This document shows, piece after piece, positions 23,987 to 36,085 of a stretch of DNA of 64,000 nucleotides. The translations under genes and the position numbers were made by a program. The notes under the pieces were generated by a model. The model was not told where the DNA came from. It did not search any database and worked only from the letters and a program-made list of their open reading frames with translations. This DNA comes from Bullera alba (lineage: Eukaryota > Basidiomycota > Tremellomycetes > Tremellales > Bulleraceae). The stretch covers positions 1,054,001 to 1,118,000 of the forward strand of contig BCIX01000003.1 in the NCBI GenBank assembly GCA_001600095.1, read 5' to 3'. The number at the start of each line of letters is the position of its first letter. Positions within the stretch are counted from its first letter, which is position 1.

Positions 23987-24605
23987 GGTGAATGTGTTTC
24001 TCTAGCCTGACTCTTTTTTCGTAGGTCTTTTTGGTGGTTCGATAGAAGCTTGTTATGAGCGGATGCTGCCTGCCTACGCTTGTCCCTTGATGCTTGAGCC
24101 GGACGTGTTCGACAACAACAAGCTGGTATGTGTGGTGGTCTGGTTCAAATTTCGATGACGGCGCACAAACGCGCTTCTTTGTTCGGTAAAGGAAGGATTT
24201 TGATAGGTCAGTGCAGGTGATAGGCGTGTGTGGAGAATGTTAGGATTCCCCCGCAGGCCTAACCCTTCCCCCAAGGATCTCCAGATCTCAAACGTAAACA
24301 AAAACTCCGCCCACTCCCGCAGCCACCGAAACACGTCCGCTTAGATCGCATCGAGAGTCAAAAGAGTGGGCTGGTGCGAACAGTCCACAAGCAGTTGACC
24401 TTATACCTCCGAGCTATCACAGTCCATTGTTTATACCACCAACCACTCGATTCACACCGCGTCAGGATACACCCTCAATCCATATACCCCGTCAGAGCAC
24501 AAAGGAATTGCTGGACAAAGAGGACGATCGAGCAGCTGAGTTTTTAATCACGCATCATCGCGTTACACCACACGACAGACCATCATCCCTGGACCTTAAC
24601 ACACC
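23987..24605. promoter_or_regulatory. Divergent promoter region between RLI1 and the epimerase gene
   Basis: 619 bp between divergent start codons. The 150 bp before 24606 are CA-rich and pyrimidine-rich, as expected of a leader. No operator is recognised, and I see no convincing Gal4-type CGG(N11)CCG pair. Confidence 0.4.
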
Positions 24606-25963
24606 ATGGCGTCCTCATCGAGAAAGGTTAGTACCTTGGAATTGGCATCGATGCTTGCAGCTGAACCCGGCACAGAAAGTCCTCGTGACAGGCGGCTTGG
24701 GCTACATTGGCTCGCACGTCGTCGTCGCGTTGCTCTTGACCAACAAGTACATTCCTGTGGTCATTGACAACTGCCACAACGCCTACCCAGAGGCCGTCGC
24801 GCGATGCGCAGAGATTGCCAGAGCGGAGCTGGGGTGAGCCAAGCTTACGTCCAAGAGGGTAAAGCCGAAGCTAACACGTCTTAGGGACGACGCTCCAGTG
24901 CCGATCTTCCACCAATGCGACATGCGGGATGCGAGCAGGATAGACGAGGTGTTTGCAAAGTACGACGCCGAGGGAGGCATCTGGGCCGTCATTCATCTAG
25001 CCGCGTTGAAAGCAGTCGGAGAGTCGGGAGAGATTCCGTTGGACTATTACAGAGTCAACGTTGCAGGGTCGATATCTCTGATCGAGGTGAGCGACCCTCG
25101 TCTGATTCGGGCTCTATGGCTAACCCCGACAGTCTATTCAATCGCATGGTTGTAAAAACTTTGTCTTTTCGTCCTCGGCAACCGTCTATGGGGCACCAAC
25201 GGTAGTGCCAATCCCAGAATCCTCTCCACTCGCCCCAGAATCCGCATATGGCCGGTCGAAAGCAATGGTTGAGGAGATGATCCAGGATATCTGCAAAGCC
25301 GATGCTGCGAAGAAGGGCAAGGACGCGCTGAGAGCAGTCAGCGTGAGGTATTTCAAGTGAGTAATAAGTTAAGGTTCGTGGCTGACCGTTAGTCCCGCTG
25401 GGGCACATCCTTCAGGCAGACTGGGAGAGGAGCCAAAGGGCAGGCCCGGAAACCTGTTGCCGCTGCTGTCGCAGATGGCTGCTGGGAGGATAGAGGCGAA
25501 TCTGAAGGTGTTTGGCAATGACTATTCCACGCCGTGAGTGAATATCCTTAGAGTCGGGCTGAATTCTAGAGATGGGACCTGCGTTCGAGACTACCTCCAC
25601 GTCATGGATCTCGCCAAGGGACACGTCCTCGCGCTCGACGCCCTGGCAGCATCCAGAGATTCGGAAACCACAGGCATCTATTCGTCCATCGACAAAACGG
25701 AGGGCTACTACCGCGCTTACAACCTTGGCAAGGGCAAGGGCATGAGCGTGTTGAACATGATCGAGGCGATGAGAAAGGCGACTGGGTTCGAGTTCCAATA
25801 CGAGATTGTGCCGAGGAGGTTGGGAGATGTGCCCGATCTGACGGCGGACCCAAAGTTGGCCAATGAGGAGCTTGGGTTCTTGGCCGAAGAGGATCTCGAG
25901 ACGATGTGCAGGGATCTTTGGAACTTCCAGCAGGCCCATCCACGGGGGTACAGCTCGGCATGA
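24606..25963 (+). CDS. UGE1: UDP-glucose 4-epimerase
   Basis: Modelled as join(24606..24626,24676..24833,24885..25086,25133..25356,25393..25533,25570..25963), 379 residues. It interconverts UDP-glucose and UDP-galactose (Leloir pathway, also supplying UDP-galactose for glycans). The NAD-binding Rossmann motif is [10 protein letters not shown]. The catalytic Ser lies in FSSSATVYG and the Tyr-x3-Lys pair in [28 protein letters not shown] and [11 protein letters not shown] are hallmark blocks. The length fits a single-domain GalE; the mutarotase half of yeast Gal10 is absent. The first exon is only 21 nt. A lone NAD-dependent epimerase of another sugar is unlikely given the complete match to family blocks. 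Confidence 0.94.
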
Positions 25964-28900
25964 TGGTCGGAGAACACCTTGTCACCTGGAAGCTCGTTTA
26001 GATGCGTCGTCTCAACCGGAAATTATAATCAACTCAACACTAGCACTTGTCCCACTGCATTGTTTGATTAGCAGTCACTTATAGCCTCATACTGCATGCA
26101 CGAACGTCACTAGGCGATTAAGGGCTTGTACAGCGAAGGTCCAGTCATAGTTGTCGACACTTGTCGAGAAAGCGAAGATCCGATCCAGATGTCGAAAGAA
26201 AGCTCCAGCATTGACAAACGTTGCATCTCGCTCGCTAGTGTTACTGCTCATAGGTGACTCTGACTCCTCGATTCCGAAGGACCTCCGCACAGTTGTTTTA
26301 AAAAGCAGTTCTCAACCGCCCCATCACTTTCCAACGACACTGCTTGCGCGGCGAGGCTGGTCCGCGACGGGGGGTAATGAGAGGGTTTATTCGAAACAAC
26401 CTGTCTGGCCATGATCGGTCTTGGAAAGCATCGACAACGCCCGGGGGCGAAGGAGCTCTACGACTGACATGGAATTTGGGCTGAATGTGTTGAAGAAGAG
26501 GAGAGAGTTGGCTCGGGTGAAACGTCTATAGTCGTTTGCCGCAAAACGGTGAAACGCGAGTGCGAAACGCCGCGGGATCCGAGTGTGGCGGTTTCTTGGG
26601 TGTCCTCCGGTTGTACATCCAATGTACATCTACTAGGGTCCTATGCACGAGCTGGCCCGCATGCAGCTTTGCCCAGCCACTATGCTCCGCAGTGTGCTCT
26701 CTGAAGCAAATGTGACATCACACATAGGTCAAGTCTAGAGACATGCAAAGGAAACGGAGAGATTTATGCCTGCTCGTCGTGAAGGGAATGATAGCCAACT
26801 TTGCATCTAAACCGCTCGTGCATGGTGATCTCGTCGGTCAACGGGACAACACCAGTCTGATGCATTATGCTCTCAAGCATCGAGGTGATAGGGACTGCCC
26901 GTTGCCGAGCTACCGAATTCGATATAACCCGACAGATCGCTGACAACCTGGATTGTACCGATGAAGGGTGCGTGATGGGCGGTAGCAAAAAGCGGTCGAT
27001 GATGGTTGCCTCGCTCGTCTAGGGCTCCATCTTGTGGACACACAGGAACCTGTCCGTCACATTGATGTTAGACTCATCAAAGGATGTCTGGCGTTTGGTC
27101 TCTCGCTCCGGTCAATGTTCAAGATGAGTAGGCGGGATCGGCTGGCGTAGTGGGACTAGGGGTCTGTCGTAGCACCTTTGGCTAACGCCGAGCGGTTCTC
27201 TTGACCTTGGTGATAGCGCAGGCGGATCGGAAGGGGGTTCATGACTTCGTCCAGATTAGGCTATTGACAATGGGAGCGATAGACGTCATCGAGAGCGTCG
27301 ATTTGAGCTTGATCAGAGTCGGTGATGATGAGTTCGACGGGAAGGTCAGGGTAATAATCACCAAAGCGAGAGATGGTCGCTGGGCCCAACAAATAGTTGC
27401 TGATCATCCAAAATGGTCGGATGGGGGGGATCGTTAAAGTAGCGCTGATTTTGGTGAGTCTTTCGAGCGAGTTCAGGAAGACTCTCGCATCATGAACACC
27501 GTCGAATGGGACGACTGCAGGGCGATGAATGGTAATTTGGCTGTCGCGGTGTCGTTGGCGCTTTGTTGGTGGGAGAGGGGTAGTTGGCCAGCATCTTCGA
27601 CATTTGACTATGCACTGATGCCATTCGTAGTATTATAAGACTGAGGGGATCGGGGTGCGGAGGTGCTTTCGACGTGTGTGGAGCCGAACTGGTGGTAAAG
27701 CCCTTGTCGGTGTTAGGGGTGTTAGGGTCAAGTTATTCATATTGGATGCGCGGTGATAGCCGTGGTAGTGCCCATTAACGAGAGGTGTCGCTAGTCGAGG
27801 TACAACTTCCTCAACTTGGTAGCCATCTTGCGAGCGTGACACGCATGTTGATGGGAGTTCGAAAGACGAGGTGGAAAAGGGGGAGGTCGTATGGTGAGGT
27901 ACAGTCGCGGTCCATCGGTAGGACCTGTACGTAGCGGGATGCCAACGCAGTGCCCATGAGGTTGATGTAGACGAGGAGGTTTCCTGTACTCACCTCTGTC
28001 CAATAAGAGATCGTAAGGTCACGCTTCTTCAGTCCTCCCAGGGCCGCCATCGCCGTAGGTGTACCCCGTCTATCTTTTCAGGGAGTATCTGCCGTAAGAT
28101 TGTGCAGGTCTCGAAGAGCTACCATACAGTTTCTCCGTCACCTCTACAGCTATGACAGGACATGGAATCTGGCGCCGATGACTGACAGATCTCCTTGGCG
28201 GTCTGCTCGGTGGTGAGTGTGCGGAGTTGAAGAAGCGGAGAAAAGCGGAGAAGAGAGGGTAATGAGAGTCGGAGAAGACGGCGACAGGGGAGACAGGTGT
28301 GGCGGTGGCGGGTTGGCGGACCGTCTCCAGATCACAGTGGAGTACGGCGAAGACGTTGGAATTCGGAACTGAGTCGAGTCGCAGAAGCTCGGTGGTATGG
28401 GCAATCAAGTATTTCCCAGAGCCGGAGTTCGTGATATCTCGAATTTGAACCTAGACCATCCACGATCGAGCAGGGCAGAGATGTCCCGGTACTTCAACTT
28501 GGTCGTAGCCAGCTCGACTTCCGCGTCAGGGCCCAGCGCGTCGCTGAGGTTTGCGAGGACTCCAGTCGCATTGGAGGACGACAAGTGAGAGTCCTTCCAT
28601 CGGATCGGCCCCAATTTCCAAAAGCCCCTAACGTGTAGTCGGTTTTGGAGGACGGCGTCCGGGACCCCCGGTGCGATCACTCGAGCGTCGTCGCAGATCG
28701 AATCAACGTGAGGGATGTGGGGAGGGGGGAGGGGTCTAGGAACTGAGGCTCGCCAGTCCCGTTACCACGACCACCAGACGGGCCTCTGGGCGGTGCATGC
28801 TCCGGGGCGGCCGTCCTGGTTGCGACGTTGGCGAGTTGGCCCTTGACGCCTCGCATCGGACGGGGTGCAGAAGATGGTCATGCTATATGAGACCATATGT

Positions 28901-29796
28901 CCGTGCTGAGAGTGTCTAGAAAGACGGATAGCGCCGGTGTTTTCGATACGAGTGCGCACGAGTCAAGACGAGAGAGGCGGCCGGGGTCTATAGGGGTTTT
29001 GATCCTCGTCGCCGGTATTGTTGCTGGTGTCGGCCTTCGAGACACATGCCCGTCAGCGCTCTCCGTACACATCGGCGAGACCGGAGGTAGTGTCTTGATT
29101 CATTGGACTGTCGATGAGGGAATGTCGGCGTCCAAGCCTTCGCTGTGCGGCCGCTCCTTAGACCTATTATGTCAAGCTGACGGGTTTGATCGTGCCATCC
29201 GTGTCCACATACGCCTGGCGTACGAGTCTGAATTGTACGTCGAGCATAAGGATATGTGATTCATGCGAGTACAAGTCGCTTCGACCACTCTAGACATGAC
29301 GGTCATTTGCGAGATCGAGATGCGTCGAGGTTCTCTCAATGTCGTCCAGATATCTATCTGCGAGTTGAGTCGACCGAATGGGATTCGCTGAAACACGGTT
29401 CGACATGAGAAGGATGGCTCTTTCTCGAACGGTCGATGAGACTGAGCGCGAGGTCGGTGGACAATGACTGACATATACGCCTGAGCAGGTTGAGAAAGCA
29501 CTCTTGACACCGCTTGAACGATGGTCATCGCTATCAGGTTGCTCGCTGCATAGATCGCCATTTGACCGCTGGCGATTTTCCTGATTTTATCCCGGGCTTA
29601 CATTTGGTTCCGCTTCACTAAATGTCGAAGACCTCGTACAAGTGATCGCTTGACAGGTGTGAACGTTGAGCTCAGTATACAGATCGCCAAAGCACAGAGA
29701 TACAAGGTAGAAGGGGAGGATAGAAGAGGAGCTGGACCAATATCAATCGTGAAGAAACCCAGAGAATTTGGGCCCGAAACCCACCCGCCGGACAAG
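25964..29796. other. Long gene-poor segment with broken reading frames
   Basis: About 3.8 kb without a gene I can assemble. The minus strand between 29561 and 27633 holds a chain of short frames in different phases (29172-29561, 28405-28680, 28070-28408, 27811-28050) without matching splice signals. One frame near 28880 reads LDTLSTDIWSHIA then a stop, faintly like the start of an F-box. The plus strand shows only frames below 120 codons. It could be a decayed gene or two, or plain intergenic DNA. Confidence 0.5.
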
Positions 29797-29845
29797 GTAA
29801 GAGATAATCCCTGTGTTCATCATCTTCCCGGCTGACTCGTCCCAG
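29797..29845 (+). other. Probable 5' UTR intron of MRP51
   Basis: GTAAGA donor at 29797, GGCTGACTCG branch-like site and CCCAG acceptor at 29845, 49 nt, ending 25 bp before the MRP51 ATG. It has the size and branch-to-acceptor spacing of the coding introns here. It lies outside the reading frame, so it would be a leader intron. Confidence 0.5.
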
Positions 29846-29870
29846 CTGTGTGCCAGCAAACATAGCAAAC

Positions 29871-31172
29871 ATGACTTCCACTGGCAAATTCGGCCAGCTG
29901 TTCAGAAAGTCTGCCTTTGCCTCGTTCGATCCCTCCATCAGCCGAATCTACACCTCGACACCATCCTCCATTGACAGACATGGCGATTATGGTATCAAAT
30001 ACCCTATACACTTGGAGAAAGGCCCAAAGTACATCAAGGTCTCGGAACTAGACTTGGGCAGATTCCTTGGCTCGGATTGGAGATCGGGAGAAAAGGAGGC
30101 ACGATTCGTGCAGGCTTGGGGAACTGGTCGGACGCCATGGTCGACGCCGAACGAGACTGGACAGTACAGACGGGCGTCAAATACACTCCTCGATCCCGAA
30201 ACTAAGCCAACGGCACCCTCACGCAAGCAGTATATGGACGATGTCAACTCGATGACACCGTCCGAGTTTAAGCGATACCTTAAACAGGTGAAAGCGGTCC
30301 GAAAGGATTTCCTACATCAAAAGCTCAACTACCTCTCGCCATCCGCTAAAACCCAACTTATCGTCCCCGAAGACATGACCCTCTTGAATCTCGCCGTGAG
30401 ACGGTTCACGGGTCCAACCGACACTCCAGCCATGCAGGTGGGCATTGCCAATACCAAGCTGTCAGACTTTAAGAACCAGACGATATATCCAAATCCCCAT
30501 CCCCTGCATGGTCTCTCATATTCCCGACCAAACCGCTCATCCGTCAACCCTCTCATGGTCGCACCCGGTCACCTGCTCGACCAGGACATTCCCCTACACG
30601 GCAGAGTCGACACCAATCGACCATGGGTCGTATCTGTTGGTCACGTTACCGGAGTGACGACAAACTCGGGCGGCAACGTCACCGAGGGTGCCAAGCTCGG
30701 TGAGGGCGTCGACTATTCTCGCGAGAACCGGGAGAGCGGAAGGGCAGACTTTAGGGTTTCCAGCGCCAGCCTCGAACATCCACCCAACGTGTTGGACGTG
30801 AACAAGAAGATTGCCATGTTCAAGGCCAGTGGTGTTCGTGGCCTGGCCAAGCTGCCTCTGCCCATGTCCAAGATGGCCATCGACGTCAAGTTTGAGCACG
30901 TCAGCCCCGACGCCAAGAAACGGACTGAAGACCTCGGCACAAAGTCGTTTGTCGGACACATGCCATTATCGGCAAAGAGTCTGTTGAACCAGTGGGGAGA
31001 TTTGCACGGAGCCGGCGCGCCAAAGTCGTCGAGGGAGCAGGGAGCGGTGCTGCAGAACTTGAAGGTGTATGCCGATGTTGCAGAGCGACGGAAGCGCAGG
31101 TCAGAGTCTCAGGCAATGGTGCAGGATCTGCTGGCGAGGATCAAAAAGTCAAATTTTCAGAGCAGGCCTTAG
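29871..31172 (+). CDS. MRP51: Mitochondrial small-subunit ribosomal protein Mrp51 (bS1m) family
   Basis: A single open exon of 433 residues starting at the ATG at 29871. The N-terminus (FGQLFRKSAFASFDP, then RGDYGIKYP-type block HGDYGIKYPIHL) matches the fungal Mrp51 family as I know it: a short basic start, a stretch about a dry Gly-Tyr/Trp-Gly-Lys block, then ISVSELD-like text (YIKVSELDLGRFLG). The product would sit in the mitochondrial small ribosomal subunit. The basic residues in the first 15 positions are compatible with import. The C-terminus is a charged helix (DVAERRKRRSESQAMV). It is one of the few intron-free coding regions in the window, apart from the leader intron. A family search (Pfam Mit_ribos_Mrp51) would settle it. 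Confidence 0.7.
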   Translation: MTSTGKFGQLFRKSAFASFDPSISRIYTSTPSSIDRHGDYGIKYPIHLEKGPKYIKVSELDLGRFLGSDWRSGEKEARFVQAWGTGRTPWSTPNETGQYRRASNTLLDPETKPTAPSRKQYMDDVNSMTPSEFKRYLKQVKAVRKDFLHQKLNYLSPSAKTQLIVPEDMTLLNLAVRRFTGPTDTPAMQVGIANTKLSDFKNQTIYPNPHPLHGLSYSRPNRSSVNPLMVAPGHLLDQDIPLHGRVDTNRPWVVSVGHVTGVTTNSGGNVTEGAKLGEGVDYSRENRESGRADFRVSSASLEHPPNVLDVNKKIAMFKASGVRGLAKLPLPMSKMAIDVKFEHVSPDAKKRTEDLGTKSFVGHMPLSAKSLLNQWGDLHGAGAPKSSREQGAVLQNLKVYADVAERRKRRSESQAMVQDLLARIKKSNFQSRP

Positions 31173-31381
31173 ATGCATTGAGTACACCGTACACCAAATA
31201 ACAGTAGTTGCAGTCATGGGCTGTGCACCGCGACTTTAATCGCGTGTCGCGTGGATTCGACGTTTTGATTTCGCAGCCACAAGTCCCGGATAGCGCACAG
31301 TCAAACTCTTGTCAGTCTCTCTATAATCAATACAGTGCCCAGCGTGAATCTCTGCGCAAAGCGCAAGCCACCTCGGTGACC

Positions 31382-33954
31382 ATGACGACCTCGCCCATCG
31401 TGGCCCCATCGCTGGCCTCGACACATCCGCTCATACTGGAATTATCCTCGTTACGCCAGCAGCTGCACCAATACCAAAAGGCGGCACACCAAAGTGCTAT
31501 ACAACTCCAAGGGGCGAGGCTGGAGCTGTCTTTGGCCAGGGAGGAGACGGCTTCGTCGAGGAACCGGGAAACGCAGCTCAGAACCGAGGTTGAAACGCTG
31601 AGGTGTGTCTCAGTTTAGCCTCTTGAGCTGATCAATCGCAGGAACAATCCAGCTCCTCCACCCTTGCAACAAACGTCCACCGCTCTAACAGAGCTGTCTC
31701 TAGCGCATAGACGACTATCTGCAAAGCTCGACCTGACAGAGTCGCAGCTGGAGGCCACGAGATTGGAACTCGCAGCGGCAAAGCAAGAGGTCCAGCGGTT
31801 GCACAAGGAGCGGGAGGGGGACCGATCGACCATCAACGAGCTCAGGCGGGTCGAGGATGACAGAGAGGAAGAGCTGGAATGGGAGCGTGGGGAGAGGAAA
31901 AAGGCAGAGGAGCAGAAGAAGCTCTGGTATGTGAATGCTAAGAGGAGGGTCGCTAAATGCTTAGTGATCTGGCACTGGAAGAGTACCAAAACCTGGTGCG
32001 CTCGTTAGACCTGACCGCCGTCCCACCAGCGACACCGACGAGCTCGGTCCCCAACATTCTGCAATCTGTCCCAGAATTGAGCACCTCGGCCCCGTTGACC
32101 AGCCCGACCGGCACTACCGTATCATCCTCGGAATCCATCTCATACCTCCTCCTAGGCCAGAAGGGGGTACACCAGCTGTTCAACGACTTTACATCCACGC
32201 TATCCGCCAAGGAAAAGGCTCTTCACTCGGCTCATGGCAAGATTGAGGAACTCGAGCACTCTCAGCAGATTCTCAAGGATCAGCTCTCGTCGGAAACCAC
32301 GCTTCGTGTCACGGCACAGGGCGAGCGAGACGCCGCACTGCGCGACGATGGCAGCGCCGCCAAGGTCGTCGAGAGATACATGACCTTTACACAAAAGACC
32401 CACGCTACGGTACACATGCACCTCGACAATCTCCGGAAACGCTCTGCCGCTACTCAGAATTCGCTACGGAGCGAGCTCACGACGCTGCGACAGCAAAACG
32501 AGGTTGCAACTGCACGGGGAGAAAAGCTGAGACTGGCAGTGAACGAGATGAGCGAGGGCATGTCTAGGGAGTCTGCAGGGAGGAGGCGGGAAATTGCCCT
32601 GCGACTAAAGATGCTCAGCAACGACGAGAAACGTGCGAGAAAGGTGGAAAATTGGCTCGACAAGGTCAGACGGACGAGAGAGGGGGCCGAGGGGGCTGTG
32701 GTCGAGCCAGACGTCTTGGAGGTCCTCCTGGACGAAGGGGTGGACGCCGTGACGGCAGAGCAGGAGATCAAGTCGGAGAAGCGATCTTGGAAGGGGATTT
32801 TGGGGAAGAAAAAGGTGGAATATGCAGATAGACCGAGCAATCTGGAGGAGAGCGTGGCTAGGGTGTTGTTGGCGGAGGAGTTGGTTGACACGTTGGTCAA
32901 GGATTTGCAAGCGGAGACGGAGCGTAGGATGGAGCTGGAACAGCAGAGGGTGGCATGGCTGGCAAAGGACGCAGTAGACGGGGTGCAGCCGGAGCAAAAC
33001 GAGGAGGATGCCTTGCTCATGTTCGAGGTGGAGAACGAGCATGATGAGAAATTGGAGGTCCCCACACCCCCACCTCGGACGCCATCGCCATTGCCAGACC
33101 TGCCGCCATTACTGCCTCAACTACAAGAGCTTTTCGAGCCCTTGACCGATCGCTTCTCGCCCATGCAAAAGTCCTTGCACGACTTGTCGCATTCGCTCAC
33201 CGCGTTGAAATCGTCTTTACCGGTCCCACCTACACCAGCGCCACACCCCAAACGACCTGTTATCAGCCTGGGCAGGCGACCCGCCACTGCCGACCCCGTC
33301 TTCCTCGGCCTACTCGACTCGATCCACGAGGTGATCGAAGACGCCAGGGTGGATGTCGAGATTGCGCTCGCCGACGAAGAACGCGTGTACAGAGGTTTTG
33401 AAGCGCTTCTCGGTGTGGGCAAGAGCGGAGCCGTCCAGGGAAAACAGGTGATGAACGACGCTCGAGAGTACATTCATCATCGCCTCGCATGGGAGGGGTA
33501 TACAAAGCTGCAGAACAGGGTGCGGGATGTCGAGAGCGACTTGACTGTGCTCAAGCGGACCATCCATGAGCTCGAGGGGATGGAGATTGCAAAGGAGGAC
33601 GAGTTGAGCAGGAGATCACCATGGGCAGAACTCGACTTGAAAACGGTCAGCGCGACTCGGAGCATGTTCTCGTCCTCGCCCCTGCCATCGCCGTTCCCTC
33701 CCAACTCGCCGTTGAACCACGAAAAGAATCCCATGGATGGACTGGGGAAGCGGAGGGCAGTATCGGGGCTGTTGAACGGTGTAGGGAGCGTGGGGAGGAG
33801 TTTCTCCTCGAGCGTCATCGGCGCACCGAGGCGTGTCGGCACTTTTGCAGGAGGGATGGTGCGAGGCGCTTCCAAGAGTTCAGCTCCCGAGAAGAACGGT
33901 CACGAGTCGGAGAAGATGCTCGGGTCTAGGCATAGCGAGGACGATGTGGAGTAG
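31382..33954 (+). CDS. Large coiled-coil protein of unknown function
   Basis: Modelled as join(31382..31602,31642..31926,31965..33954), 831 residues, phases consistent. Long heptad-type helices cover residues 15-170 (LILELSSLRQQLHQYQKA, LTESQLEATRLELAAAKQEV) and 240-520 (ALHSAHGKIEELEHSQQIL, AETERRMELEQQRVAWL). A proline-rich segment follows (TPPPRTPSPLPDLPPLLP), then a second helical block and a Gly/Ser-rich end (GVGSVGRSFSSSVIGAPRRV). No catalytic motif is visible. The architecture fits a scaffold or tether, for example at septum, spindle pole or vesicles, but that is a guess. It is 209 bp downstream of MRP51 on the same strand, and convergent with the F-box gene. Confidence 0.82.
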
Positions 33955-34145
33955 TATCATGCACTTGGCTTGCTGATCAAGCTTCTGTATACAAGAACAC
34001 TGATGCGGATGGGTGTTTTGCATACCCGTGTGAGCGATCGTCTTGCAACAGACCTCACAACCAGGATCTTTCTGGCATATTGTGCATATATCTACGCTGG
34101 CCTTTGCGAAACCTGGCGCGACTACACCCAGTCGGGCTCTTCAAC

Positions 34146-35829
34146 TCAAAACCTCGCCATAGGTTGACCACGATGTTTCAACAAGCTCTCAACCCCGTCA
34201 CGCCAGTTGTCCAGGACTTGCCAAACATGTGGCGGTAGCTCCAATCCGCGTTCTCCCCTATTCGACATCCTCTCGCGATCAATCTGCGAGTAGACATAGT
34301 CGAGAGAGGACAAATGGCAAATGCCAGCCCCTGTAATGGGTGAATTCGTATGGTCTTACGCGACCAGTAGAGCCGGTGTCGTGTTCGGGCAAGTTGTAGG
34401 GGCCAAAGTCGTAACCGTGTTCGATACACCCGTCTTTCGATAGGCATGCTTTCTCGGTCCAAAAGGATTGTTCGAATACGTTTGGAGTGGTACCATGTTT
34501 GATGGGTAGGTCATATGATTCGTCGTGGCGACTGAACCAGAACAGACTGCATTCTGCCGACGTCCAGCAATGCACCAGCACGTTTTTACCATTGACAAAC
34601 GTCTGTATCTTGAGAGACTGCAGCAGTTCGAGTGATTCGGTAGGTGGGAACGGACTGGGACTGGCGGTGTATCCGGCTTCAAAGAGGGTCAACGAGGGCA
34701 GCCGACGGATGCAGGACAGCAGGGCTTCTGTCATGTTGCCGGTAGTCGTCCTGCTCGGCAGGCTCCCAAACTCTACATCTGTCTCTGAGTGTAGTGGGTC
34801 GAGGCTGTTGGTCATGCGGAAAGTCTCCAAGAGGGGCATTGTAGGCGTATAAGCGGGAGTGATCCACTGAAATGGGATCAGCGCTAGGGCAGCACTCACG
34901 TCCCATTTGACACTAAGTGTCTTGAGTGCCGGCCAATGGGGATCGTTGTTGTCGGTGGGGTCTTCATAGATCTCGGAGTATAGCCTTTCGTACCATCCTT
35001 GAATCCCCTCTTCGGCCTGCCATGGAAGGTCTAGGTGCATATGCTCGACATTCGGAGCATAGCGGACCGGGTAAAGGCAACTCATTATGCGCTCCTCATC
35101 TTCCCAAGTCAACGAGTCGAGTTTGAGATTGACCGTTTGAAGGTTTCCACACAAGGGCACCAATGTATAGAACAGTTCGGTATCCAGGCTCTCTGAAAGC
35201 GTGTCTAGACTGAGGGTGGTGAGTCGCACCAATTTGGGCCACATCTCTATCCCAAGTGGGAGCACAAGGTCGTCGATTTCACCATTCAGGCCAAGCGTAG
35301 TTAGGTTTGGCGTCATCCGCAACAGACCAGGCAGACTCAGTGACCAGGCACCGTCGACGTGGATCACAAGATGCTCGAGCGCGGGCAAGGGTTGCATGGC
35401 GAGGGAGTATTGCGATAACAATGCCCAGCGACAGTCTGCGTTCACAGAATGGTCTGCGCAGCTGTGAAGCTCTGTCAAAGAGACGAGATACGGGCTGACC
35501 ATCTTTATCACGGCGTTTCTGTGCTCCATTCCGCGCTTGTTTGCAACGACCCTCATGTGTTTGATCGGGGTTGTCCTATCGGGCTGGCTCTCGAGCAGTT
35601 GCCGCAGTCTTGTCCAAGACTCCGCTTCCTCGGGGCTGTGGAGATCGTGTAAAGGCGGAATGATCAATCTTGATCTGAGGTGGACTTCTCCCGCGGCTCT
35701 CCATGCCCGATTGACCAGGACGAGTCGCTTTACTTGGTGGCCGCTGAGGAAGGATGCGATCAAGACCTTGGCATCGTGAGGGAGTCGATCCAGGGTGGGA
35801 GAGCTGGATCCTGTCATCGAGTCAAGCAT
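34146..35829 (-). CDS. F-box-like protein
   Basis: Modelled as complement(join(34146..34283,34360..35829)), 535 residues. The first block LDRLPHDAKVLIASFLSGHQVKRLVLVNRAW (read in parts: LDRLPHDAK, ASFLSGHQ, LVNRAW) has the LP...I..FL......L..V...W spacing of an F-box. The rest has Leu-rich segments (LEHLVIHVDGAW, LTTLGLNGEIDDL, LQTVNLKLDSL) like degenerate leucine-rich repeats. F-box proteins bring substrates to SCF ubiquitin ligases. The last exon is inferred: a 76-nt intron joins in phase to a frame ending LPPHVWQVLDNWRDGVESLL, more protein-like than the alternative ending at 34279. A 33-nt segment at about 34868-34900 has donor, branch and acceptor signals yet is open, so it may be an intron or 11 coded residues. 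Confidence 0.72.
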
Positions 35830-36085
35830 GTTGTTGTCCGAGGCCGGAGTGCTGTGGCACGAGGCGATGTTGTCTGCGACTCGAGGTCCGGCGGTCCTTC
35901 GGTCTTGGGTAGGTGACAATGTCAAGCTGAGCTGTTGGATCTGGTGAGCAAAAGTATTAGCGACAAGCAGACCCACCAACGGGTCGATCGGATTTCGCCG
36001 GATCGGGTTTCGTGAATCGTGAATTCAAAATTCGCGAACGCTGCTTGCGCCGGCCAGCAAAAAGAAAACCTGAGGAAAAAGTTGA

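Noticed and set aside
24361..24605. Gal4-type upstream activating site before the epimerase gene
   Set aside because: No convincing CGG(N11)CCG pair was seen, and basidiomycetes are not known to use the Gal4 circuit.
31620..31660. Separate short genes at 31208-31618 and 31664-32008
   Set aside because: Both are joined in phase by canonical introns to the 31965-33954 frame as one coiled-coil gene.
32454..33065. 203-codon minus-strand Ser-rich frame
   Set aside because: Mirror image of the Glu/Arg-rich coiled-coil coding strand.
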